Origin: Candidatus Defluviicoccus seviourii
GTDB lineage: Bacteria > Pseudomonadota > Alphaproteobacteria > Rhodospirillales > Defluviicoccaceae
NCBI GenBank assembly: GCA_900609035.2
Contig: UXAT02000006.1
Span: forward strand, 42,651 to 106,650
Reading direction: 5' to 3'
DNA: 64,000 bases
Shown here piece by piece: positions 8,847-18,033 of the stretch; positions within the stretch are counted from its first letter, which is position 1, and each line of letters begins with the position of its first letter. The notes beneath the pieces were generated by a model that did no database searches, had not been told where the DNA came from, and worked only from the letters and a program-made list of their open reading frames with translations. The translations under genes and the position numbers were made by a program.

Positions 8847-10076
8847 TCATGGCGAACCAGCAGGACCGGTTTCAATAGCCTCCAACGCATTGCTCCATGC
8901 CGGCTGTGCGCAGGCGCTAAGGCGCTGCACGGCAGAAACGATGCGCTCGCAGGCATAATCAATTTCCGCCCGGGTGGTGAAGCGGCCGAGGCCGATGCGC
9001 ACGCCAGTGCGTGCTGCCGCCTCGCCGATGCCGAGCGCACGCAAGACGTAGGACGCCTCGACCGCAGCCGATGTGCACGCCGATCCTGTCGAGATCGCAA
9101 CGTCCGGCAGCGCCGCCAGCAGCGCCTCGGCATCGCCGATAGCGGGAATACTGATGTTCAGGTTGCCGGGCAGGCGCGCCGCCGCCGTTCCATTGAGGCG
9201 CACACCGGGCAGCTCCTGACTGAGCCGCCGCCAGAGATGGTCGCGCAGGGCGCCGATCCGTTCCGCCTCCGCCGCCATTTCTGTTTGCGCGATGCGGCAG
9301 GCGGCACCGAAGCCGACGCACAGCGGCGTCGCCAGGGTGCCCGAGCGCAGACCGCGCTCCTGGCCGCCGCCGCTCAGCAGAGGTTCGAGGCGAACACGCG
9401 GGCGCCTGCGGACGTAGAGCGCGCCGATCCCCTTCGGACCATAGAGCTTGTGCGCGGACAAGCTCATCAGGTCGATGCCCATGGCCTCGACGTCCAACGG
9501 GATCTTGCCCAGCGCCTGCGCCGCGTCGGTATGAAAGAGGACGCCGCGGGCGCGGCACAAACGGCCAATCGCCGCCAGCGGCGCCACAACGCCGATCTCG
9601 TTGTTGGCGGCCATCACCGAGACAAGCACGGTGCGCGGGCTGATCGCCGCTTCCAACCGTTCGAGGTCGATCAGCCCATCGGCCTGCACCGGCAGCGTAC
9701 TCACCGTGAAGCCGTCAGCGGCGAGGCTGGCGCAGCTTTCGAGGACGCACTTATGCTCAGTGACGGAAGTGACGATGTGATCGCGCTCGGCCCGGTGAAA
9801 GCGGGCCGCTCCCTTGATCGCGAGGTTGTTGGCCTCGGTTGCACCGGAGGTAAAGACGATCTCCCGCGGGCTTGCCCCGATCAGGGCCGCGATCTCGGCG
9901 CGCGCCGCCTCCACCGCGTCACGGGCGGCACGGCCGAAACCATGTCCCTGCGAATGCGGATTGCCGAAGATGCCGGTGAAGTACGGCAGCATCGCCTCGA
10001 CCACCTGAGGGTCGGCAGGCGTCGTCGCCTGATAATCGAGATAGACCGGCGTCCGCGGATTTGCGGCTGCTGTCAC
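8847..10076 (-). CDS. iscS: Cysteine desulfurase, IscS/NifS group
   Basis: A 409-residue PLP enzyme that takes sulfur from cysteine as a persulfide for Fe-S clusters and other thio-cofactors. The fold-type I landmarks are present: VYLDYQATTP at the start, TSGATEANN, the PLP lysine K210 in SLSAHKLYGPKG, and the mobile catalytic loop STGSACTS with C334. This makes it a group I (IscS/NifS) enzyme rather than SufS. It lies between iscR and the A-type carrier gene. No IscU or NifU scaffold gene follows, although that is the usual neighbour. Confidence 0.95.
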   Translation of the reverse strand: MTAAANPRTPVYLDYQATTPADPQVVEAMLPYFTGIFGNPHSQGHGFGRAARDAVEAARAEIAALIGASPREIVFTSGATEANNLAIKGAARFHRAERDHIVTSVTEHKCVLESCASLAADGFTVSTLPVQADGLIDLERLEAAISPRTVLVSVMAANNEIGVVAPLAAIGRLCRARGVLFHTDAAQALGKIPLDVEAMGIDLMSLSAHKLYGPKGIGALYVRRRPRVRLEPLLSGGGQERGLRSGTLATPLCVGFGAACRIAQTEMAAEAERIGALRDHLWRRLSQELPGVRLNGTAAARLPGNLNISIPAIGDAEALLAALPDVAISTGSACTSAAVEASYVLRALGIGEAAARTGVRIGLGRFTTRAEIDYACERIVSAVQRLSACAQPAWSNALEAIETGPAGSP

Positions 10077-10110
10077 GCGGGGCCCTCCGGTGAGCGCAGT
10101 GCGCGTCGGA

Positions 10111-10584
10111 TCAGCGGCTGGCCGCCGCGAGTTCCGCCTGCGGCCGCGAAACGAAACCGCTGTTGGCCAGCGGCACCCGCTTGTTACAGACGTCGGCCAG
10201 CGTCACCGCGCTCAGGAAAACGTGGATCTGGCGCCCCAGTTCCTCCCACAAGTCGTGGGTGAGGCAATGGCCGCGACGCGAGTGACAGCCGTTGGTGGCG
10301 CCTGGCGTGCACCGCGTTGCCGCCAGCGGTTCGTCGACGGCCAGCACAATGTCGGCGATGCGCACCGACGCCGGATCGCGGGCGATGCGATAGCCGCCGC
10401 CGGGGCCGCGCACGCTGCTGACAAGCCCCGCCCGGCGCAGCCGTCCGAACAACTGCTCCAGATAGGACAGCGAAATCTCCTGCCGCTGCGCGACATCCGC
10501 GAGCGGCACCGGTTTGCCAACATCGGCGACCACAAGGTCGGCCATCGCCATCACCGCATACCGTCCCTTGGTGCTCAGTCTCAC
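10111..10584 (-). CDS. iscR: Rrf2-family regulator IscR
   Basis: A 157-residue regulator with an N-terminal winged helix (MRLSTKGRYAVMAM, RGPGGGYRIAR) and the cluster-binding cysteines C92, C100 and C107 plus H110, close to the spacing of known IscR. IscR senses Fe-S status through a [2Fe-2S] cluster and represses the isc operon when clusters are plentiful. It precedes iscS by 34 bases and follows cysE by 32 bases, so it is probably autoregulated with the whole row. I could not pick out a convincing operator upstream of cysE. Confidence 0.94.
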   Translation of the reverse strand: MRLSTKGRYAVMAMADLVVADVGKPVPLADVAQRQEISLSYLEQLFGRLRRAGLVSSVRGPGGGYRIARDPASVRIADIVLAVDEPLAATRCTPGATNGCHSRRGHCLTHDLWEELGRQIHVFLSAVTLADVCNKRVPLANSGFVSRPQAELAAASR

Positions 10585-10616
10585 AAGCTACCTCCTCCAC
10601 TGAAGCTGACGCCCGA

Positions 10617-11390
10617 TCAGGCGCGCGCTTTGTCCCCAATGCCCTGCACGATTGCTCTCGCAACACGGCTCTCGCTCTCCGCCGGCGGCAGTGCATCGCC
10701 CCCTTCGATCCGCTGCAAGCGTTCTTCGAGTTCAACCACGCGGTCGATCAGGACGCCGACCTGCCCGCGCAACGTATCGATGCAGTTGACGATCGGATCC
10801 GGACACCCGGCAGGCGTTCCATACGCAGCGAAGCGCGCCGTCTCGGCTCGGTCGCGCGGCATCATGACATGCGCCGGGATGCCGACCGCGGTCAGCCCCG
10901 GCGGCACGTCGCGCGTCACCACCGAGTTCGCGCCGACGCGCGCCCCTTCGCCGATGGTGATCGGCCCCAACACCTGGGCTCCCGAACCGAGGATCACACC
11001 CGACTGCAGCGTCGGATGGCGCTTGACGTTGACCTGGGCGCGGGAGTCGACCGATGGCGCGATGCCGCCCAGCGTCACTCCCTGATAGAGAGTGACGTCG
11101 TCGCCGATCTCCGCCGTCTCGCCGATGACGACCCCGTGGCCATGATCAATCACGAAGCGGCGGCCAATCGTCGCGCCAGGGTGGATCTCAATCCCGGTCA
11201 ACAAGCGGCTGAATTGTGAAATCAGGCGCGCAAACAGGTACCGCCGCCACAGCCACAGCCGATGCGCAACCCGGTGCAGAACGATCGCGTGGAAGCCGGG
11301 ATAGCACAAAACAATCTCCAGCCGCGAGCGAGCCGCAGGGTCGCGAGCGACGAAAGCGCTCAGGTCCTCGTGAAGCCTCTTGAAAACCAT
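10617..11390 (-). CDS. cysE: Serine O-acetyltransferase
   Basis: A 257-residue left-handed beta-helix acetyltransferase. It acetylates serine to O-acetylserine, the precursor of cysteine. An N-terminal helical part ([17 protein letters not shown]) is followed by hexapeptide repeats with the CysE signature around [19 protein letters not shown] and the catalytic His of [10 protein letters not shown]. The C-terminal tail is longer than usual and helical. It heads the leftward Fe-S operon and so couples cysteine synthesis to the desulfurase that consumes it. The promoter should lie in the 210 bases between this gene and the divergent hydrolase. Confidence 0.94.
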   Translation of the reverse strand: MVFKRLHEDLSAFVARDPAARSRLEIVLCYPGFHAIVLHRVAHRLWLWRRYLFARLISQFSRLLTGIEIHPGATIGRRFVIDHGHGVVIGETAEIGDDVTLYQGVTLGGIAPSVDSRAQVNVKRHPTLQSGVILGSGAQVLGPITIGEGARVGANSVVTRDVPPGLTAVGIPAHVMMPRDRAETARFAAYGTPAGCPDPIVNCIDTLRGQVGVLIDRVVELEERLQRIEGGDALPPAESESRVARAIVQGIGDKARA

Positions 11391-11600
11391 TGGGCTCTCA
11401 TTATGTTACACGCCCATCCGCCGACGCAAAGAATGCGCAACTGTAAACTGGGACGCGGCGCGAGATATAAGATGTCCTACTAATTTTATCAAGATTATCC
11501 GGCTCCATGGCACGCCGCAGCCGGCACCGTGGTTCAGTCTGGATAGACGCTGAGGAGGAAACCTCCGCGGTCGGATGGCGAGACCAGGATAAGCGAGTTC

Positions 11601-12248
11601 ATGCCGGAGATCATCTTCAACGGAACCGAAGGGCGGCTGGAGGGGCGGTACCACCACTCCCGCCGGGCAGGCGCCCCGATCGCGCTGGCGCTGCATCCGC
11701 ATCCGCTGCAGGGCGGAACGATGAACAATCGGGTCGTCTTCGCCCTGTTCCACGCCTTTCAGCGCCGGGGCTTTTCCGTCCTGCGCTTCAACTTTCGCGG
11801 TGTGGGCCGGTCGCAGGGGCGCTTCGACAGCGGCCCCGGCGAGCTGAGCGATGCCGCGGCGGCGCTCGACTGGATGCAGAGCGTCAATCCCGGCGCGTCT
11901 GGCTGCTGGATCGCCGGCTACTCGTTTGGCGCCTGGATCGGCATGCAGCTGATGATGCGCCGGCCCGAGATCAGCGGCTTCCTATCGATCGCGCCGCCGG
12001 CGGGTTCGCTCGATTTCACCTTCCTCGCGCCGTGTCCAGCTTCCGGATTGATCGTGCACGGCGACCGCGACGACGTCGTCCCGCTCGACCCCGTGGAGAA
12101 ACTGGCGAAGAAACTGGGCAGCCTGCGCACGGTCTCGGTTCAGTTCCGCGTCATCAACGGCGCCGATCACTTCTTTGCCAGCCACATGCCGGAACTCGTG
12201 CGCACCATCGACGAGTATCTCGACCGCACCCTGACCGCCGTTGCGTGA
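11601..12248 (+). CDS. Alpha/beta hydrolase of the COG2945 type
   Basis: A 215-residue hydrolase. It has the LHPHPLQGGTMNN stretch near the N-terminus, which is characteristic of this group, the FNFRGVGRS loop, the nucleophile elbow GYSFGA, the acid in VHGDRDDVVP and a late His (NGADHFFAS). Substrates of the group are not well defined; esterase or peptidase activity is usual. The gene is divergent from cysE and has no close co-directional partner. Confidence 0.88.
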   Translation: MPEIIFNGTEGRLEGRYHHSRRAGAPIALALHPHPLQGGTMNNRVVFALFHAFQRRGFSVLRFNFRGVGRSQGRFDSGPGELSDAAAALDWMQSVNPGASGCWIAGYSFGAWIGMQLMMRRPEISGFLSIAPPAGSLDFTFLAPCPASGLIVHGDRDDVVPLDPVEKLAKKLGSLRTVSVQFRVINGADHFFASHMPELVRTIDEYLDRTLTAVA

Positions 12249-12288
12249 GGTTTAAGCCGAACCGGCACCCGCTCCGCGGGCGCGCGGC

Positions 12289-12906
12289 CTACAACTCGAC
12301 CAGCCGGTTCGGCAGTTCGTTGCGATCATCCGCGCGTTTGGGGCAGGGTCCCGCCATCGCCTGGGCGCAGGCTTCGATCGCCCCAACAAAGCCATCGGCG
12401 ACGCGGCCGGCGCGGATGTCGCGGGTGAAGTCGGCGATGATGCGTTCCCAAACGGCGGCGCCGACGTGTGCGTGCACGCCGCGGTCGGCGAGGATTTCGA
12501 CGTAATGCTCGGCAACGGCGACGAACAACATCACGCCGGTGCGATCCTTCGTCGATGACAAGCCCAGCTCGAGGAACTGTTCGTGCGCGAGGTGCCGCGC
12601 CCGCAGGGCCTTCTCCCGCTGCGGGACCAGCGCCATCCGCACCGGCTGCCAGTGCAGAAACGCAGCCGCGCCGATAAACAGCACCACCTGGCCGGCATAG
12701 AACTCGACGTGGCTGAAGTCGACCGGCAGCAGCAGCCACACTCCCGACAAGAGGAAGGCAAGCGCGGCTGCGGCGAGGATCGGCACATGCCGGTAATCGT
12801 CGGCGCGGGCGGCAATCACCGTCACGAATTCACCGGAGGTCCGTTGTTCGGCGGCGGTAACCGCCGCCTCAATCCGGGCGCGATCCTGAGCGCTCAAGAA
12901 AGCCAT
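12289..12906 (-). CDS. TPM-domain membrane protein
   Basis: A 205-residue protein. The N-terminus (LSAQDRARIEAAVTAAEQRTSGEFV) is the start of a TPM/TLP18.3 fold, interrupted by two hydrophobic segments near residues 42-60 and 70-85. The rest of the domain follows (GVMLFVAVAEHYVEILADRG). The arrangement matches the second gene of the common lemA-TPM-TPM cluster. It starts 3 bases after the stop of the larger TPM gene, so the two are translationally coupled. Function in bacteria is poorly known; an envelope role is likely. Confidence 0.85.
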   Translation of the reverse strand: MAFLSAQDRARIEAAVTAAEQRTSGEFVTVIAARADDYRHVPILAAAALAFLLSGVWLLLPVDFSHVEFYAGQVVLFIGAAAFLHWQPVRMALVPQREKALRARHLAHEQFLELGLSSTKDRTGVMLFVAVAEHYVEILADRGVHAHVGAAVWERIIADFTRDIRAGRVADGFVGAIEACAQAMAGPCPKRADDRNELPNRLVEL

Positions 12907-12909
12907 CGT

Positions 12910-13668
12910 TCACCAGCCGCCTGAGGCGCCGCCGCCGCCGAAGCTGCCGCCGCCACCGCTGAAACCGCCGCCACCAAAGCCACCGCCACCCCGGCCACCG
13001 CCGAAGCCACCGCCAAAACCGCCCCCCCGGCCGCCACCGATCACAATTCCCCGCTGTGAGGCCCAGATTACGAACACGATCAGCGCCAGCATCAAGAACA
13101 GCGCAAGCGGGCTTGCCTCGTCCTGCCGCTCCTCGATCCGCTTCGCCGCCGCCTGCACCTCGGGTGCGTCGCCGGTGAGCGTCTTCAAGATCGCGCCGGT
13201 GCCGGCGACAATGCCGGGTCCCATCTGACCAGACCGGAACGCCGGCAGGATGATCGTCTCGATGATGACGCGCGAAACGGCATCGGTCAGCACGCCTTCC
13301 AGGCCATAGCCGACCTCGATCCGCACCTTGCGCTCGGAAGGCGCCACGATCAGGAGCACGCCGTTGTTCTTGCCCTTTTGACCGATCTGCCAGTGGCGGC
13401 CGAGCTGGTAGCCGTATTCCTCGATCGGCACGCCCTCAAGGCTCGCAAGCGTGACCACCACGACCTGGTTGGTGGTCGCCTCTTCGTGGGCTTTCAGTGC
13501 CTGCTCCAGACTTGCCCGCTCCGCCGCGGTCAACAGCGCCGCACCATCGACGACGCGGCCGGTGAGCGCGGGAAACGCCAGCGCGAGCGCGGCGGCCGCC
13601 CACGCGAGGACAACCGCCGCAGCCAGCGCGCCCGCTGCCGAGCGGCATGAGACGACGCGCAGACCCAT
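12910..13668 (-). CDS. Secreted TPM-domain protein with glycine-rich C-terminus (YgcG-like)
   Basis: A 252-residue protein. It has a signal peptide (hydrophobic, Ala-rich to about residue 31), then a complete TPM domain (LTGRVVDGAALLTAAERASLE, VRIEVGYGLEGVLTDA), a transmembrane helix (LALFLMLALIVFVIW) and a tail of about 50 residues that is almost only Gly, Phe and Ser and ends in SGGW. That layout is typical of YgcG-type proteins anchored in the inner membrane with the TPM domain in the periplasm. It sits between the lemA gene (5-base gap) and the second TPM gene. Confidence 0.9.
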   Translation of the reverse strand: MGLRVVSCRSAAGALAAAVVLAWAAAALALAFPALTGRVVDGAALLTAAERASLEQALKAHEEATTNQVVVVTLASLEGVPIEEYGYQLGRHWQIGQKGKNNGVLLIVAPSERKVRIEVGYGLEGVLTDAVSRVIIETIILPAFRSGQMGPGIVAGTGAILKTLTGDAPEVQAAAKRIEERQDEASPLALFLMLALIVFVIWASQRGIVIGGGRGGGFGGGFGGGRGGGGFGGGGFSGGGGSFGGGGASGGW

Positions 13669-13673
13669 CGCGC

Positions 13674-14294
13674 TTATCGGAACTGGACCCGCGGCGCCTG
13701 GGTTGCTTCCTCAGCGATCGTAAACGTCTGCATCGGCTGGGAGTCGGAGTAAAGGATCCAATGCCAGATGCGGCCTGGGAACGTCCTCAGCTCGGTGTTG
13801 TAAAGGCGCACGGCCTCGATGTAGTCGCGCCGCGCCACCGCGATCCGGTTCTCCGTGCCTTCAAGCTGCGATTGCAGTGCCAGGAAGTTCTGGTTGGCCT
13901 TGAGGTCAGGATACCGCTCGACCACCACCAGGAGCCGGCTCAAGGCCGAGCCGAGCGCCGCCTGGTTCTGCTCGAAGGTCTTGAAGGCGTCCTCGTTGGT
14001 GAGAATGTTGGCGGGGACTTGCGTCTGCGCCACCTTGCTGCGCGCCTGGATCACCGCTTCCAGGGTTTCGCGCTCGAAGTCGGCTGCGCCCTTGACGGTC
14101 TCGACCAGGTTCGGGATCAGGTCGGCGCGCCGCTGGTATTGGTTCAGGACCTGCGACCAGGCCGCCTTGGCCTGCTCGTCGAGCGTTGGAATCGTATTGA
14201 CCCCGCAGCCGGTGAGAAACAGCGTCAATGCACCGATCAACGCCAGGACTGGCCCACGGCGTTGCGGCGCGTTCGCAAAGGCAGTTCCGATCAT
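13674..14294 (-). CDS. LemA-family lipoprotein
   Basis: A 206-residue protein starting at the ATG of MIGTAFAN. The hydrophobic leader ends in the lipobox LTGC (C30), so it is probably a lipoprotein. The mature part is the LemA helical bundle, including QRRADLIPNLVETVKGAA and NFLALQSQLEGTENRIAVARRDY, here cut into short motifs: DLIPNLV and ENRIAVARRDYI are the most diagnostic. LemA proteins commonly precede TPM genes and this three-gene order is preserved. Biochemical role unknown. Confidence 0.92.
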   Translation of the reverse strand: MIGTAFANAPQRRGPVLALIGALTLFLTGCGVNTIPTLDEQAKAAWSQVLNQYQRRADLIPNLVETVKGAADFERETLEAVIQARSKVAQTQVPANILTNEDAFKTFEQNQAALGSALSRLLVVVERYPDLKANQNFLALQSQLEGTENRIAVARRDYIEAVRLYNTELRTFPGRIWHWILYSDSQPMQTFTIAEEATQAPRVQFR

Positions 14295-14400
14295 CGCTTG
14301 CTTTCCCCATCCTTTCCTGTGACGCAAGCCGGCCGTCGCCCATTCCTGCAACAAGCGTCCATCCCACCAGCAAGAGATGCGAACGGACCGTATGGGCTCC

Positions 14401-16341
14401 TCAACCGCCGAACACGCGCATCAGCCGGTCCCAAAGGCTCGGTTCGTGCGCCTTGCCAGCGCGTGCCTCGCGCGGCTCCTCAACGACCGGCTGAGGTGCG
14501 GCTGCCGGCGGCTGTGTCAGGCTCGGCAGCGGCCGATCCGGCAATTTAGCATGCGCCGCCGCCATGATGCCGCGCCAGAGCTGCGCCGGCAAGCCGCCAC
14601 CGGTAACGCTCTTCATCGGCGTATCATCATCGTTACCGACCCAAACGCCGGCCACCAGGTCCGCCGAAAAGCCAACGAACCAGGCATCACGGAAGTTCTG
14701 GCTGGTTCCGGTCTTGCCGGCGATCGGCCGGCCGAAGTTGGCGGCGCGGCCGGTCCCGGACTTCACCGCCTGCACCAGCATCGCCGTGACCGCCGCCGCA
14801 TCCGCTGGCGCGAGAACGCGGCCGAGGCCTGAGCCGGAGCGGACGTAAAGGGCGCGGCCGCTCGCGTCATGGATGCTCTCGATCCCGTATGGCCAGACGC
14901 CAAAGCCGCCGTTGGCGAGCGATGCGTAGGCGCCGGTCAACTCGACCAGGCTGATTTCGCTGGTCCCGAGAGAAAGGCTCGGTGTCACCCGCAGATCCGC
15001 CGTCACGCCTAAGCGTCGGGCGACATCAACGATCCGCTCGGCGCCGGCATATTCGCCCACCCGCACCGCGACCGTGTTGATCGACTCCGCCATGGCCTGC
15101 GTCAAGGTAACGTTGCCGCGGTAGCGACCGGTGAAGTTGCGCGGCTGCCAGCCGGCGACCCGCACCGGCGCATCCTCGAACCGGCTGTCCGGTTTGAGGC
15201 CCGCCTCCAGTCCGGCAAGATAGACGATCGGCTTGAAGGCCGAGCCGGGCTGGCGGTAGGCACTGGCGGCGCGATTGAAGGGCGATTTCCAGTAGTCCTG
15301 GCCGCCGACCATCGCCCGCACCGCGCCATCGGGTGCGAGCACGACCACAGCGGCTTGCGCGACGCCGGACTCAACGGCGGGTCCACTCGCCAAGACCTTG
15401 TCGACGCGCTCCTCGGCCAGGGTCTGCAGGCTCGGATCGAGCGTCGTCCGTACCAGCAGGTCGCGATCGGGCGCGATCGCGTACTGACCGATCTGGGCGA
15501 TCACCCAGTCGACGAAGTAGCGGCCGATCTGCGGTTGGCGGCGGATGCTGCTGGCGGCTTCGCCTTGCGCCAGCGCTGCCTTCGCATCAGCCGGCGTGAG
15601 GTAGCCGACCTCAATCATGCGGGCAATCACCTCGCGCGTTCGCGCCTGCGCCGCCTCAGGGTTGCTGATCGGGTTGTCGCGCGAGGGCGCCTTCAGGAGG
15701 CCCGCCAGCATGGCCGCCTGATAGGTCGTCACCTTGGTGGCCGGCCGGTCGAAGAATTTCCGCGCCGCCGCATCGACACCGTAGGCGCCAGCGCCGAAGT
15801 AGGCGCGGTTGAGGTAGATGGCGAGGATCTGATCCTTCGAGAACTTCTGCTCCAGCCACAGCGCCAGCAGCACCTCCTGGAACTTGCGCTTGAGCGAGCG
15901 CTCAGGGGTGAGGAAGAGGTTCTTCGCCGCCTGCTGGGTAATGGTGCTGCCGCCCTGGACCACCGTGCCGGCGCGCAGGTTGGCAACCAGGGCCCGGCCG
16001 ATGCCGATCAGATCGAAGCCGAAGTGGTCGTAGAAGCGTCGATCCTCGGTCGCGATCACCGCCTTCGGCAGCGCCGGCGGCAAGTCCGCCACCGCGACCG
16101 CCTGGCCATAGTATTCGCCGACCGTGGCCAACTCGCGGCCGTCGGCTGCCAGCACGCGAATAGATGGCTGGCGCGTCGGCGCGGCCGCCAAGTCCACATC
16201 AGGCAGGGTGGCGCCGTACCAAGCGACTAAGCCGCCCAAAGCGATGACGGCCCAGATCGCGGCCACCGCAAGCCACTTGACCAGCGGCCGCAACAGCCGC
16301 CCTTGGCGTTGCTCCGGAACAGCTTCGTCTCGTACGGGCAC
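14401..16341 (-). CDS. Class A penicillin-binding protein (PBP1 type)
   Basis: A 646-residue bifunctional peptidoglycan synthase. It has a short cytoplasmic arm, one membrane helix (about 22-43), and a GT51 glycosyltransferase domain with the catalytic Glu99 in ATEDRRFYDHFG and the QGGSTITQQ motif. The transpeptidase domain carries SAFK (near 365), SIN (near 420) and KTG (near 540). At 646 residues it is shorter than PBP1a of E. coli and resembles the compact PBP1 paralogues common in alphaproteobacteria. The Pro-rich tail ends in WDRLMRVFGG. It stands alone between lemA and the aminotransferase. Confidence 0.94.
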   Translation of the reverse strand: MPVRDEAVPEQRQGRLLRPLVKWLAVAAIWAVIALGGLVAWYGATLPDVDLAAAPTRQPSIRVLAADGRELATVGEYYGQAVAVADLPPALPKAVIATEDRRFYDHFGFDLIGIGRALVANLRAGTVVQGGSTITQQAAKNLFLTPERSLKRKFQEVLLALWLEQKFSKDQILAIYLNRAYFGAGAYGVDAAARKFFDRPATKVTTYQAAMLAGLLKAPSRDNPISNPEAAQARTREVIARMIEVGYLTPADAKAALAQGEAASSIRRQPQIGRYFVDWVIAQIGQYAIAPDRDLLVRTTLDPSLQTLAEERVDKVLASGPAVESGVAQAAVVVLAPDGAVRAMVGGQDYWKSPFNRAASAYRQPGSAFKPIVYLAGLEAGLKPDSRFEDAPVRVAGWQPRNFTGRYRGNVTLTQAMAESINTVAVRVGEYAGAERIVDVARRLGVTADLRVTPSLSLGTSEISLVELTGAYASLANGGFGVWPYGIESIHDASGRALYVRSGSGLGRVLAPADAAAVTAMLVQAVKSGTGRAANFGRPIAGKTGTSQNFRDAWFVGFSADLVAGVWVGNDDDTPMKSVTGGGLPAQLWRGIMAAAHAKLPDRPLPSLTQPPAAAPQPVVEEPREARAGKAHEPSLWDRLMRVFGG

Positions 16342-16580
16342 CTGCGCCCCTTCCCCAGCTGTGATCTCGGGCTGATCGCGTAATACAGCTTTCCCGCCGG
16401 CTCCGCGATTGGCTCCAGAGCGTCGCTCTAACGTACGGAGAAATATGAAAAATTAAAGGCGGCGCGGCGCCGTTGTACGAATTGACCCATTTGGGGTGGC
16501 CGGCTTATGCCCGAATCGTTTCCACCATCTAGGGTTCTGCGCACATATGACCACACGATCTTGCGATCGCACCGAGGCTC

Positions 16581-17969
16581 TCAAGCCACGCGCGCCCGCG
16601 TCTTCAGCGCCTGGCCCGCCAGTGTCCGGCCCAATTCCCAGATCCCGCCCAGGCTTTCGGCGTCGCGGACCTCCGCCTCGAACGCGGCGCAGAGGTGCGC
16701 AACCTCCGCGTCACCGACGATCAGCGGCGGCAAGAGCTTGATCACGGGCATGTTGTGTCCGGCGACCTGGGCCAGGATGTGGTGGCGCTGGAACAGAGGA
16801 ATAAGGATAAGCTGACAGAACAAGCCTTTGCTGGCGGCATCAAGCATCGCATAGGCACCCCGAAGCTTGAGGCTCCGTGGCGCGCCGAACTCGATTGCGA
16901 TCATCATGCCCTTGCCCCGAACAGCACGGAAAAACTCGCGCCCCTCAAGGCGGCTCCGCAGCTCGCTCATCAAGCGCTCACCGACCGTGGCCGCGCGCTC
17001 AATCAAGCGCTCGTCCTCCATGACCTGCAGAGTCGCGAGCCCCGCCGCCATGGCGAGATCGTTCTTCGCGAAGGTCGAGCCGTGCACCACCGCCCGGTCC
17101 ATGCGGTCGAACAGCTTCTCGAAGATCCAGCGCCTCGTGAGAAGCGCCCCGACCGGCACGAAGCCGCCAGAGAGCGCTTTGGCGAGGCAGACGATATCGG
17201 GCTCGACGCCCCAGTGCTGGCTGCTGAGAAAGCGCCCCGTCCGGCCCATGCCGGCCTGGATCTCGTCGGCGACGAACAATGTGCCGTACTTTCTGCACAA
17301 CCGCTGCACATCGGCGAGATAACCGTCGCTCGGAATGTTGACGCCCTTGCCCTGGATCGGCTCGACGATGAACGCCGCGGCATCACGCGCCCGCAAGACT
17401 TGTTCGAGCGCACCGGCATCATCGAAGGGAACCCGCACGCAGTCGCCGACCAGGGGTTCGAAACCCTTGCGGAACAGCTCATCACCGTTGAGCGACAAGG
17501 CGCCGTAGGTGAGGCCGTGGAATGCATGCTCGCAGTAGACGATCTTGCTACGGCCGGTGGCGGCACGGGCAAACTTGATCGCGGCCTCGATCGCCTCCGC
17601 GCCCGAATTGCAGAAGAACGCCTTTTCGAGCCACGGCACGTGGGCGATCAGGCGCTCGGCCAGGATCCCGGCCAGGAGCGAGACATCCATCTGTACGAGG
17701 CCGGCCATCTGACCATCGAGCACCTGCTTCAAGGCGGCGATGACCTGCGGATGGTTGCGGCCGAGCGCGAACACGCCCCAGCCGCTCAACAGGTCAAGGT
17801 AGCGTGTGCCGTCCCGATCAATCAGGTAGGCGCCCTCGGCGCCCGCGTAGGTGCGGTCGAAGCCGATCGTCTTCAGCACCCGCACCAGCTGGCCGTTCAG
17901 GTGCTTCTCAAACAGATCGAACTTTTCGTCGGCCCGGGCCGCGATCAGGCTAGTGAGATCGAGCGTCAT
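16581..17969 (-). CDS. Class III PLP-dependent aminotransferase
   Basis: A 462-residue fold-type I aminotransferase. Seen are FFCNSGAEAIEAAIKFAR (cofactor phosphate loop), EHAFHGLTYGALS, the Asp of VADEIQAGMGRTG that contacts the pyridine nitrogen, and the PLP lysine in CLAKALSGGFVPVG. The ATG of MTLDLTS is preferred since GAGGA precedes it. The substrate is not clear: ornithine, putrescine and polyol aminotransferases share this layout. It lies 64 bases downstream of a dienelactone-hydrolase gene in the same direction and may be co-transcribed. Confidence 0.88.
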   Translation of the reverse strand: MTLDLTSLIAARADEKFDLFEKHLNGQLVRVLKTIGFDRTYAGAEGAYLIDRDGTRYLDLLSGWGVFALGRNHPQVIAALKQVLDGQMAGLVQMDVSLLAGILAERLIAHVPWLEKAFFCNSGAEAIEAAIKFARAATGRSKIVYCEHAFHGLTYGALSLNGDELFRKGFEPLVGDCVRVPFDDAGALEQVLRARDAAAFIVEPIQGKGVNIPSDGYLADVQRLCRKYGTLFVADEIQAGMGRTGRFLSSQHWGVEPDIVCLAKALSGGFVPVGALLTRRWIFEKLFDRMDRAVVHGSTFAKNDLAMAAGLATLQVMEDERLIERAATVGERLMSELRSRLEGREFFRAVRGKGMMIAIEFGAPRSLKLRGAYAMLDAASKGLFCQLILIPLFQRHHILAQVAGHNMPVIKLLPPLIVGDAEVAHLCAAFEAEVRDAESLGGIWELGRTLAGQALKTRARVA

Positions 17970-18033
17970 CAAGCGTCCTCGTGAACGGCGGGTGGTCTGT
18001 CGCGCACACCCCTCCACCCTTGGCCGGCCGCGC

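Noticed and set aside
8816..9133. Extended start for the A-type carrier, reaching into iscS
   Set aside because: The extension is arginine-rich and overlaps iscS by almost 300 bases; the ATG at 8815 gives the family length.
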